NCBI RefSeq assembly: GCF_003946915.1
Contig: NZ_RPOC01000007.1
Coordinates: 1 to 64,000 of the forward strand
Direction: 5' to 3'
Source of the DNA: Flavobacterium ustbae
Lineage (GTDB): Bacteria; Bacteroidota; Bacteroidia; Flavobacteriales; Flavobacteriaceae
Length of the DNA stretch: 64,000 nucleotides
Each line of letters begins with the position of its first letter. Within the stretch, counting starts at the first letter, position 1. The notes under the pieces are model-generated. The model was not told the DNA's origin and made no database searches. It was given only the letters and a program-made list of their open reading frames with translations. The position numbers were made by a program, and so were the translations under genes. This document shows positions 53,494 through 60,779 of the stretch, piece by piece.

Positions 53494-54822
53494 ATGAAAA
53501 ACACTTTTAAACTATTTGCTTTCAGCTTGGCTCTAAGTTCGTTGGCATTGACATCGTGTAGCAGCGATGATAACAAAAATGAAAATACAGAACCTGTAAA
53601 CCCAGTAACAGACGGAAGATGGATTACTGTTGCGGGGGCTTTAATGCAGACTGAACCTGGTGACGGAAACGGTGGAACTAGAGTTTTTGCTATTAGTAAA
53701 GAAAATGCAATTGATCCAAATTTTTCTGTAAATGTTTATGATCAGGGAATGGCTGTTCAGTCAAACAGAACGGCTCGTTTGCAATCTTCTGTAGACGGAA
53801 ATACACTTTTTAATATTACGTATACGGGTGCAAACGGGGGAGAATTTATGACGTATCAGGTAACGGGTGCAAATAAATTTGTAGAATCTGCAGCAAAAGT
53901 TAATATTTCTCAATACGCAGGAACTTCACCAAGATGGGTAAAACTTTTCGACGGAGATAAAACAGGAGTTGCTGTAAACGTTTCTTCTCCAATTGTAAAT
54001 ACAAACGAAGACAAAACATACAAATACACCAGAGGAACTGCAACTGTATTGTCTTTAGACATGAAGCAAACTCTAATTTCTGCATTCAAACAATATGAAA
54101 TTCCGTTAAGCACTGAAGAAGAAGCTCAAGGACACCATATTTTCCGTCTAGATGCTCCAACACTTAACAAAGCAGGAAACAAATTAATCATTGGAACTTG
54201 GATGCGTAAAACAGATCCTACAACAGGACAAAATGCATCATCTTTCACACGTTTAGGTTCAAAATCTGTTATTGTTGATTATCCTTCGTTAGAAAATCCT
54301 GTAGTTATTACTTCAAAAGTTGGTTTTGGTGATACAAGCGGATATAGAAGTTTTAACAGTTTTGTAGCTACAGATGGTAATATCTACCAAGCTACTCAAA
54401 GAGATGCTCAAAAAGGTTCTTATATTTTAAGAATTGGTCAAAATAATCAATACGATGACAATTATGTATTTAGTTTAGATACTGCATTGGGAGTAAAAGG
54501 AAGCTACATCGATGCTTGGAGATATGCTGGAAATGGAATTGCTTATGCTGTATATACTTTTGAAGGAACTGATCAAGGTTATTTGGCTAGATTGGATTTG
54601 AATACAAGAACAGCTACAAAAGTGGAAGGAATTGATTACGATGCCGATTTAGATTTCGGACAATACCAAGGTTTTGTTGTTGATGGAAACAATTTCTACA
54701 TTGCAGTAACACCAGTTGGAAAAGATGGTAACATTTATGTAATTGATATTCCTTCTGGAAAAGTTACTAAAGGTGCTAAATTGCTAAACAAACCAGGAAA
54801 CCATTACATTGGGGTATTCTAA
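53494..54822 (+). CDS. DUF4374 surface lipoprotein (XusB-like siderophore binder)
   Basis: 442 aa. The signal ends in a lipobox (LTSC, Cys22), and SSDD after the Cys resembles the acidic surface-export signals of Bacteroidota lipoproteins. The mature protein contains propeller-like repeats (GTRVFAISKEN, GYLARLDLNTRTATKV, GNIYVIDIPSGKVTKG), matching the DUF4374 family. XusB of this family is reported to bind ferric enterobactin at the surface and pass it to its TonB receptor. It is the second gene after the receptor and is followed by a strong terminator. Function is by analogy. Confidence 0.8.
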   Translation: MKNTFKLFAFSLALSSLALTSCSSDDNKNENTEPVNPVTDGRWITVAGALMQTEPGDGNGGTRVFAISKENAIDPNFSVNVYDQGMAVQSNRTARLQSSVDGNTLFNITYTGANGGEFMTYQVTGANKFVESAAKVNISQYAGTSPRWVKLFDGDKTGVAVNVSSPIVNTNEDKTYKYTRGTATVLSLDMKQTLISAFKQYEIPLSTEEEAQGHHIFRLDAPTLNKAGNKLIIGTWMRKTDPTTGQNASSFTRLGSKSVIVDYPSLENPVVITSKVGFGDTSGYRSFNSFVATDGNIYQATQRDAQKGSYILRIGQNNQYDDNYVFSLDTALGVKGSYIDAWRYAGNGIAYAVYTFEGTDQGYLARLDLNTRTATKVEGIDYDADLDFGQYQGFVVDGNNFYIAVTPVGKDGNIYVIDIPSGKVTKGAKLLNKPGNHYIGVF

Positions 54823-54881
54823 AAAAATAAGATTGTGAAGAACAATCTCTAAATTTCATTCATTGATTTTTTTTTTAATTG

Positions 54882-54924
54882 AACATTCCGCTTCTATTTA
54901 TAGTAAGCGGAATGTTTTTTTTTA
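54882..54924 (+). terminator. Rho-independent terminator after the DUF4374 gene
   Basis: A perfect 12-bp stem (AACATTCCGCTT / AAGCGGAATGTT) with an 11-nt loop and T9. Confidence 0.9.
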
Positions 54925-55043
54925 TTAAGTGAGTTTAGTCTACAAACATAGATTTTTTTATGTGAAAGCATAAGAAGAAATAAATAATTTCACGTGTCTG
55001 CTATGTGCATTTAAACAAGTGAAACGCCTTTTTTTCTTTTAAA

Positions 55044-55061
55044 TCCCGATAGCTATCGGGA
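55044..55061. repeat. 18-bp perfect palindrome TCCCGATAGCTATCGGGA
   Basis: A perfect 18-bp palindrome without spacer in the convergent gap between the DUF4374 gene and the QorB-like gene. It may be a protein-binding site or a short interspersed repeat. Confidence 0.8.
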
Positions 55062-55092
55062 ATGTTTCTATGTGTTTAAAATATTTAAAGCA

Positions 55093-55968
55093 CTAAAATT
55101 TTGAAGCAAATTCTTTTGCAAAATCTTCCAATTTGATTTTACCATTTGCCTTTCCATCATTGTTTAAGAAATCTGCAGCTATGGTTTCGTTTCTTAAACC
55201 CGTTCCCATTTCGGTATATAGACCTGCCATTTCTTCTGCAACACCAGCTTGCGTCATTCCGCCAAAATATTGTTCGTCTGTAAATTCAACCCACGGAAGT
55301 TCTGGTTTGCCAATGGCAGATCCAAACGCTTTTACAATTTCTGAAGGTGTTTTTACATCACTAATAATATAGCGAATATTTTGCCCTTCTTGAGTCTTTT
55401 GTAATTCTTCTGCGGCAGCTGTAGCAATATCTTCTGGATGCACTAATGGAATGCGGTTTGAAGCCGGAAAATTGGCTCCCATGATCCCCGCTCCTTTTAT
55501 CATCGGGATATCATTAAAGAAATTGAAATAGAAATATCCCGCTCTTAAAAACGTAATAGAATTATCTAATTTCTCGTAAATCTTCTCAATATTATACAAA
55601 CCTGCAATTGGCCCGTTTCCTGCTGGCAAATCGGCTCCAATACTGCTTAGCATTACTACTCTCTTAATGTTGGCGTTTTGGATTGCTTTCGCGAAAGCGG
55701 CACCAGCATCTGTAGTATTTTGAATAATATTGACACCACCCATATTAGGAGGAGTCATCGCAAAAAGAGCGTCTGCACCAGCAAAAGTTTGAGAAAGAAA
55801 ATCGGCATCGCTAACTGATCCGACTGCTGCTTTTGCTCCCAAATTTTCAATTGCCTCTTTTCGATCTGCATTACTGCTGATAACTGTTACGTCGTGTCCT
55901 GACTGTACTAATTGTGCCGTTAATGGCTTTCCTATGTTTCCTAATGAACCTGAAATTATAATTTTCAT
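55093..55968 (-). CDS. NmrA/QorB-like NAD(P)-binding oxidoreductase
   Basis: 291 aa. An N-terminal Rossmann motif (IIISGSLGNIGKPL) and an atypical-SDR layout without the SDR catalytic YxxxK match NmrA and NAD(P)H:quinone oxidoreductase QorB proteins (286 aa in E. coli). The reaction is probably two-electron reduction of a quinone or related electrophile. It is divergent from an HxlR regulator with a single conserved cysteine, across an 81-nt gap containing overlapping promoters. That arrangement is known for quinone-responsive qor/HxlR pairs. Confidence 0.8.
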   Translation of the reverse strand: MKIIISGSLGNIGKPLTAQLVQSGHDVTVISSNADRKEAIENLGAKAAVGSVSDADFLSQTFAGADALFAMTPPNMGGVNIIQNTTDAGAAFAKAIQNANIKRVVMLSSIGADLPAGNGPIAGLYNIEKIYEKLDNSITFLRAGYFYFNFFNDIPMIKGAGIMGANFPASNRIPLVHPEDIATAAAEELQKTQEGQNIRYIISDVKTPSEIVKAFGSAIGKPELPWVEFTDEQYFGGMTQAGVAEEMAGLYTEMGTGLRNETIAADFLNNDGKANGKIKLEDFAKEFASKF

Positions 55969-55995
55969 CTTAAAATGTTTTTTTATTTAACAAGA

Positions 55996-56026
55996 CAAAG
56001 GTATATTTGTACTTACTTTTATACAA
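55996..56026 (-). promoter_or_regulatory. Promoter TTG-N20-TACCTTTG of the QorB-like gene
   Basis: Minus-strand TTG (56026-56024) and TACCTTTG (56003-55996), 20 nt apart. The start is near 55993, a leader of about 25 nt. Its -7 element shares two bases with the divergent regulator promoter. Confidence 0.65.
56002..56009 (+). promoter_or_regulatory. -7 element TATATTTG of the HxlR regulator gene
   Basis: An exact TAnnTTTG, back to back with the -7 of the opposite promoter. Confidence 0.55.
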
Positions 56027-56030
56027 GTAC
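56009..56030. promoter_or_regulatory. Candidate HxlR operator GTACTT-N10-AAGTAC
   Basis: A perfect 6-bp inverted repeat with a 10-nt spacer, also containing two direct GTACTTAC copies 18 nt apart. It covers the start region of the regulator gene and the -33 region of the oxidoreductase gene, so a bound dimer would block both. Confidence 0.5.
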
Positions 56031-56049
56031 TTACCCTAAAGTATGTATT

Positions 56050-56415
56050 ATGACCGCAATTAAAGAATCGTCTACAATTCAGGAAAACAAGCAGTATGCG
56101 TTGGAAAAATGTCCTGTAACTTTTGTTATGGAGAAAATTGGAGGCTACTGGAAACCTATCATTTTATATCATTTATCGACTGGAGATAAACGCTACAGCG
56201 AATTGAAAAGAGCTATTCCTGCTGTTACAGAAAAAATGCTTATTCAGCATTTAAAACAATTAGAAGCAGACGGATTGGTTATTCGCGAAGCAAAACCTGT
56301 CGTACCGCCATTTGTAACGTACAAATTAAGCAATGCAGGAACTGGTTTATTGCCCGTTATTGATGCAATGGCAGCATGGGCTTTTAAAGTCAAAGACGGC
56401 GTCTATACTATTTGA
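56050..56415 (+). CDS. HxlR-family (DUF24) transcriptional regulator
   Basis: 121 aa from the ATG at 56050. The longer frame (to 55975) contains the promoter and operator, so it is rejected. The winged-helix HxlR domain starts EKCPVTFVMEKIGGYWKPIILYHLSTGDKRYSELKRAIPAVTEKMLIQHL-like (residues 19-68) and ends with VTYKLSNAGTGLLPVI. The single Cys21 at the domain start corresponds to the redox-sensing cysteine of quinone and diamide sensors such as YodB and QorR. It probably represses its own gene and the divergent oxidoreductase gene until the cysteine is modified. Confidence 0.88.
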   Translation: MTAIKESSTIQENKQYALEKCPVTFVMEKIGGYWKPIILYHLSTGDKRYSELKRAIPAVTEKMLIQHLKQLEADGLVIREAKPVVPPFVTYKLSNAGTGLLPVIDAMAAWAFKVKDGVYTI

Positions 56416-56470
56416 TAGACACCGCCTTCAACAAAAAAACTAATCTCTTAATGAATTTAAATCAAAAACA

Positions 56471-56494
56471 AAAAACAGCCTTAAGGCTGTTTTT
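56471..56494. terminator. Bidirectional terminator between hxlR-type gene and T9SS gene
   Basis: A perfect 10-bp stem (AAAAACAGCC / GGCTGTTTTT) with a TTAA loop between convergent genes. Confidence 0.9.
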
Positions 56495-56533
56495 CTGCGC
56501 TTATTATTATAAATCGATTAAACATTCAAAAAA

Positions 56534-57469
56534 TTAATCTTTAATAATTTTCCCTTCCTGCTTAAAACCATTTGCGTCTGTAATAACATACACATATATC
56601 CCTTTAGTAAAATTCTCAACATTAATTTGAGAAGTTATTTTAGCATCTTTAATCATTTTTTTGCCTTTTGAATCAAACAAGGAAATATTATATTTTTCTA
56701 AGTTTTCACCTGTAAAGTTTAACACTGATGTTGTCGGATTAGGAGAAACAATAATCGCAAACGTGCTATTAGATTCAGTTTCTTCAATAGCACTAGCTGT
56801 TCTTTCAGGACTTGGACCTGTATAACATGTTGTACAGCCATTAAAAGTAGACGATAAAATACCGCTAATCGGTTTCACAAAACAAAAAACAGTATTGTTT
56901 GATGCGAAATTGACAATAATTGAAGTTGATGTACCATCTGTAAATCCTATTTGTGCAGTATAATTTTTTGCTCTACAAATAGCATTATTTGAAGACAAAT
57001 AAAATGTAGCACAATATAGATCGCAATTAGTAGAAAAATTATATGTTATACAACCGCTGCCGCCAGAAGGAGTAGTACATTTTATAGGAATTTCGAAACG
57101 CATTCCGTTCGCGAATCCTTCGGCCACAGAATTGCAACAGTTATTTAAAGTAGTCACAAATTCGGTATTTGTAGAATTCATACTTCCTACTGAATAAGTA
57201 TCACATTCTCCATTTAATTCTCCAGTAACAAAACGCGGACTAACACTCGTTCCTGCTGACGAAATTTTAATTTTAATTGGAGTATTTAATGGTGCTCCAG
57301 CTCCAGAACTACTTATAAATCCTCCTGACAAATTTATGTTATGTTCATAATAAATAACAGTACCTGCCACATTACTAACAGTCAATGTTGAGCCACTTGA
57401 TGTAGCTTGACTATTTCCTTTAAATGTTGACAGAAATAAAAAAACAATTAAAAAAGTAAAATTTTTCAT
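56534..57469 (-). CDS. T9SS type A sorting-domain protein (311 aa)
   Basis: 311 aa. The signal peptide (MKNFTFLIVFLFLSTFKGNSQ) is followed by a Ser/Thr/Gly-rich beta domain with many cysteines (about 13; GCITYNFSTNCDLYCATFYL, GCTTCYTG), probably disulfide bonded. The C-terminal 75 residues (SPNPTTSVLNFTGENLEKYNISLFDSKGKKMI ... GIYVYVITDANGFKQEGKIIK in short pieces) are a T9SS type A domain. It should be exported by the type IX system. No catalytic motif is seen. A scar of decayed genes lies upstream. Confidence 0.8.
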   Translation of the reverse strand: MKNFTFLIVFLFLSTFKGNSQATSSGSTLTVSNVAGTVIYYEHNINLSGGFISSSGAGAPLNTPIKIKISSAGTSVSPRFVTGELNGECDTYSVGSMNSTNTEFVTTLNNCCNSVAEGFANGMRFEIPIKCTTPSGGSGCITYNFSTNCDLYCATFYLSSNNAICRAKNYTAQIGFTDGTSTSIIVNFASNNTVFCFVKPISGILSSTFNGCTTCYTGPSPERTASAIEETESNSTFAIIVSPNPTTSVLNFTGENLEKYNISLFDSKGKKMIKDAKITSQINVENFTKGIYVYVITDANGFKQEGKIIKD

Positions 57470-57663
57470 AATAATTTATTTTTACATACCTACCTTCAGT
57501 CAGTTTAGGGTCGCTGTTTCGGTTTTTCCGACCAAAATTTAAACTATTAATTCTGCGATTTAGTTAATTAGATAAACAATTCATGCTTTATAAATCAACT
57601 TGTTGCAATTTCATTAACAGTATATTATTTAAAGATTTGACAGGTTATTAAGGTGCATTCACT

Positions 57664-57738
57664 TTAGGATTTATCCCATATAATATTTCGGGATTGAGAT
57701 GTGAAATAACAAAAAAGAAATAAGTAAAGTTTCTGCAT
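57664..57738 (-). pseudogene. Decayed 5' end of a T9SS repeat-protein gene
   Basis: The 24-codon remnant MQKLYLFLFCYFTSQSRNII continues WDKS and stops. It aligns in frame with the start of the 550-aa protein encoded at 4710-6362 (MRKLYLQLLFLISLNSYSQ, VLWEKS). The upstream DNA (57739-57830) also aligns with the promoter region of that gene, including AAGCTTTTT and the inverted repeat. The coding part after the stop is lost. Confidence 0.6.
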
Positions 57739-57807
57739 AAGCTTTTTTATAATATCATTAGAGTCATTATAAATATGTTACGAATATAGTTTAATGAAAT
57801 ATTATTT

Positions 57808-57827
57808 CTATACGGGAATCCGTAAAG
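57808..57827. promoter_or_regulatory. Remnant operator CTATACG-N6-CGTAAAG
   Basis: A diverged copy (one mismatch within the repeat) of the 6430-6449 inverted repeat, at the same distance from the decayed start codon. Confidence 0.4.
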
Positions 57828-57946
57828 TCAGATTTTTTTCTAATTTCAACCTAAACTTCAAAAAAAATGATCATTATTAATCATCTTTAGATTTTTTTTT
57901 ACAGACAATTTTTCCATTTTAAGGTGCCATAAAGCTAATACAGCTA

Positions 57947-58014
57947 CTTTTAAAATGAGAAACGGTGTCTATAACATTAAATAGACACCGTCTTTTCTAA
58001 CAACAAAAACTAAT
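57947..58014 (+). pseudogene. Duplicate of the HxlR gene 3' end and its hairpin
   Basis: This stretch matches 56382-56444: TTTTAAA, ACGG-x-GTCTATA, ATAGACACCG, CTT and ACAAAAACTAAT occur in the same order. It encodes TFKMRNGVYNIK and a stop, comparable with AFKVKDGVYTI of the regulator. The hairpin here (ACGGTGTCTAT / ATAGACACCGT, 57962-57991) has a perfect 11-bp stem and may serve as a terminator for the M28 peptidase gene. Confidence 0.55.
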
Positions 58015-58084
58015 TAACTTAACTTTTTATGTAAAATTGAACAAGCTTGAATTTCACTAGTTACCTTAATTTATAATGCTTTGT

Positions 58085-59050
58085 TTAGTTTTGCTTAATA
58101 AAAACCAAATCCTGATCGTAATTTGCGATTGCTGTTAATGCATTAAAAATATATTTTGAGACTAATGCACCGCCTTCAAAATTGATTAAATCGAAATCGT
58201 CTTCGGGTGTATGGTATTGCGGATGTCCGCCTGTATGAAAACCAACTGCTGAAATCGATTCTTTGTAAAAAGAAACATGATCGGAACCGCCAACGTCTCC
58301 TGCATGTATAACAGGGTTTAATCCGCTGTTTTCTTGGAGTTTTTTCATTAACTCTACTCCGTTAGGAAAAGTTCCTGCACCGCCCATATAAAGCTCTTTT
58401 TTATCATTTAATCTTCCGACCATATCCATATTGAGCATTACTTTTACGGCTTCTTTGGCAACTGGAAGATGATTCACAAAATATTTTGAACCTACTAATC
58501 CTTCTTCTTCTCCGCTGAACGAAATAAAAATGATGCTTCGTTTTGGTTTTACTTTCATCTTAGAAACTTCTTCTAAAATGCACAGTAAAGCCGAAACTCC
58601 AGAAGCGTTATCATCTGCTCCGTTATGAATAGCAAAAGCTTCTTTCTTTTTACTTCCAGAACCTGGTCCGCCCCAACCCCAGTGATCGTAGTGCGCACCG
58701 ATTACGATGTATTCGTTTTTTAATTTCGGATCTGAGCCTTCAACATAACCCACAACATTTTGTGTCGACACGCTATCCGATTTCATTTTGTTGATTCCTT
58801 CTTTTATAAAAACTTTAAAAGGCTGATAATAGGAACTTCCTAATTCTTTCAGACCATATTTTTTGAAGTGCTTCTGAATATAAGCTGCTGCTTTATTATT
58901 CTGTTTTGTACCTGGAAAACGCCCTTCCATTTTATCAGACGATAAATGCTTGTCGTGTTTATAAAATGTCTGAGCCATATTTTGAGCATTTGAAGTTGTG
59001 CTCAAAAAAAAGAAACTTACCAGAATAATGATGTTTTTTAAAACTTTCAT
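58085..59050 (-). CDS. Secreted M28-family zinc aminopeptidase
   Basis: 321 aa with a signal peptide (about 1-22). The co-catalytic zinc site is complete: AHYDHWGWGG (His, Asp region), HNGADDNASG (Asp), SGEEEGLVGS (catalytic Glu and Glu ligand), MLNMDMVGRL (Asp) and QYHTPEDD (His). M28 enzymes remove N-terminal residues from peptides. It is probably periplasmic or surface located. The last 15 residues follow a normal helix; no T9SS tail is seen. It stands alone on the minus strand and is flanked by the scar region and a palindromic element. Confidence 0.9.
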   Translation of the reverse strand: MKVLKNIIILVSFFFLSTTSNAQNMAQTFYKHDKHLSSDKMEGRFPGTKQNNKAAAYIQKHFKKYGLKELGSSYYQPFKVFIKEGINKMKSDSVSTQNVVGYVEGSDPKLKNEYIVIGAHYDHWGWGGPGSGSKKKEAFAIHNGADDNASGVSALLCILEEVSKMKVKPKRSIIFISFSGEEEGLVGSKYFVNHLPVAKEAVKVMLNMDMVGRLNDKKELYMGGAGTFPNGVELMKKLQENSGLNPVIHAGDVGGSDHVSFYKESISAVGFHTGGHPQYHTPEDDFDLINFEGGALVSKYIFNALTAIANYDQDLVFIKQN

Positions 59051-59071
59051 ATTTCGTAATCTAAAAATTTA

Positions 59072-59282
59072 GGACGTGGATAAAACGGATTTACTTCGTA
59101 AAGACGCTGATGAAAACGGATTTTTTTGTTTCACGCAGATTTAATAAATTCTTTTTTATTTAATTTTAAAAAGAATCTGCGCTTTCTGCTAAAATCTTTT
59201 TTTAATCTGCGTGAAACAAAAAATAAAAAAAATCCGTTTTCATCAGCGTCTTCGCGAAAGCGAATCTGCGTCATCAGCGTCC
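59072..59282. repeat. Palindromic repeat element, copy 2
   Basis: Nearly perfect long palindrome: the arms 59103-59142 and about 59204-59250 pair along almost 40 nt (GACGCTGATGAAAACGG and so on). It shares a 32-nt identical core and both flanks with copy 1 at 49215-49428. It lies between the M28 peptidase gene and the sialidase-like gene. Confidence 0.85.
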
Positions 59283-59295
59283 CATTTGCAAATTG

Positions 59296-60342
59296 TTATA
59301 AACTAAGCTCAAAAACGGTATGTTTAATATATTTTCGATCGTAAGTATATAAAACATGTATTCTTTTGTCTTCGGTTTGGATTATGGCCGGATAACTGAA
59401 CTCTCCTTTTTCTTGTTTTTCAAGATCGAATAGTCTGCTCCATCTTAAACCGTCTCGAGAATATTCAACATCTAAAACATTTCGTCCGTTAAACCAGTCT
59501 TTACCCATTGGCAAAGGATTATTTACTAGTAGAAATGTGCTTCTATTAACAGTCAAAGCATCAATACCCGAATTCGAATTGATGACATTGATGGTATTTG
59601 TACGAATCCAGCTTTTGCCATTGTCACCCGACCAACTAGAAACTATTTTGTTGTGTTTGCTTCGAGATAACATCTGAATATCGGTAGCACTATGAATTAA
59701 AAATGTTGACTGAATAATATCGAAATTTTTCTCATTTTCAACTGCGATTTTTTTCCAAGAATCTGTTGCCTCAGTATATTCTTCAACATGTACACGCCAT
59801 TCATCTGTGTTAACGCTTTCTGTGCTGCTTCCGCATAAAATTACGCCAGGTGTAGTTTCGATTGGTTTGTTTCGAATTGGACCTAAAATTCCGTCTGGAA
59901 GATATTTCGGTTCTCCCCAGGTTGTTCCGTTATCTTTCGAAACAATCATAGCGCCAAACCATTCTCTCGGATTTTTTCCAATTTTATAAAACAAATACAA
60001 ATTCTGGCTTTTACTTTTAAACAAAACCGGATTCCAGCAAGGAAGTGTGTCTCCGTTCTTAATCAACGGCTGAATGAGCATTTTAGGTGCCGACCACTTT
60101 TTGTCTTGATAAGCCGAAATATAAATTCCGACATCTTTTGCACCTTCATATTTTCCGCCAAACCAAGCTGCTAAAATTTCGTTTGGTTTGTATTCTACTA
60201 AAGTCGATGCGTGACTTGCTGGCGTTGCAGGCGGATCTGCAATATAACTGCTTTCTATATTAACTGCTTTTTGTGCGCTTATAGTATTGCATAAAATAAT
60301 CGCAGCAAAGGCGGTTATATAATTTTTTAATTTGAAATTCAT
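59296..60342 (-). CDS. Secreted BNR/sialidase-like protein
   Basis: 348 aa with a signal peptide (about 1-23). Asp-box motifs SKDNGTTWG (about 134-142), SGDNGKSWI and SRDGLRW mark the six-bladed propeller of the sialidase/BNR family. Hydrolysis of a glycoside is likely, but family proteins in polysaccharide utilisation loci act on several substrates. I cannot confirm the catalytic triad of true sialidases. The gene is downstream of SusD on the same strand, separated by a repeat-filled 437-nt gap, so it may belong to that locus. Confidence 0.75.
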   Translation of the reverse strand: MNFKLKNYITAFAAIILCNTISAQKAVNIESSYIADPPATPASHASTLVEYKPNEILAAWFGGKYEGAKDVGIYISAYQDKKWSAPKMLIQPLIKNGDTLPCWNPVLFKSKSQNLYLFYKIGKNPREWFGAMIVSKDNGTTWGEPKYLPDGILGPIRNKPIETTPGVILCGSSTESVNTDEWRVHVEEYTEATDSWKKIAVENEKNFDIIQSTFLIHSATDIQMLSRSKHNKIVSSWSGDNGKSWIRTNTINVINSNSGIDALTVNRSTFLLVNNPLPMGKDWFNGRNVLDVEYSRDGLRWSRLFDLEKQEKGEFSYPAIIQTEDKRIHVLYTYDRKYIKHTVFELSL

Positions 60343-60367
60343 TTTTATTGATGTGAATTTTTATTCT

Positions 60368-60409
60368 AAATGTTATTTGTGAAATGTTATCTGTGAAATG
60401 TTATTTGTT
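60368..60409. repeat. 14-bp tandem repeat (AAATGTTATTTGTG x3)
   Basis: Three tandem units, AAATGTTATTTGTG and one- or two-base variants, upstream of the sialidase-like gene. A fourth, degenerate unit follows. Confidence 0.8.
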
Positions 60410-60463
60410 AAATGGGAAATGCAAAATGATAAAATAAGATAATAAAAAATAACGAGATGTTTA

Positions 60464-60528
60464 GTCCCTACGGGACAAATAATTGCGTTTATAATTTTAA
60501 ACCTACCGATATTGTATCTCTACGAGAT
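60464..60528. repeat. Paired short palindromes GTCCC-TAC-GGGAC and ATCTC-TAC-GAGAT
   Basis: Two 13-bp palindromes (60464-60476 and 60516-60528) with the same central TAC and 5-bp arms. They are 40 bp apart and probably belong to one interspersed repeat. Confidence 0.75.
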
Positions 60529-60560
60529 AGTTTTAACGCTTAAATTTTATCTTCTACCTC

Positions 60561-60681
60561 CTAACCATTAACCCTTAACTTCTAACCCTTAACTCCTAAC
60601 CCTTAACTCCTAACCCTTAACTCCTAACCCTTAACTCCTAACCCTTAACCCTTAACCCTTAACCCTTAACTCCTAACTTAA
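60561..60681. repeat. Heptamer array, TTAACCC/CTAACCC/TTAACTC units
   Basis: About 17 tandem heptamers with a constant TAAC core, alternating CTAACCC and TTAACTC. Units are shared with the array at 39452-39507. Confidence 0.9.
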
Positions 60682-60704
60682 CATACATTAAACTAAAACT
60701 TTTG

Positions 60705-60740
60705 AAAAAAGCAAAAGGAGAGTTACCTCTCCTTCTGCTC
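60705..60740 (-). terminator. Terminator after SusD
   Basis: On the minus strand, GCAGAAGGAGAG and CTCTCCTTTTGC pair (one G-U) around GTAA and are followed by T6. It lies about 40 nt past the SusD stop. Confidence 0.85.
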
Positions 60741-60779
60741 AAGTAACAAATCTTTTGATTTTTTACTTTACCAAATTAA

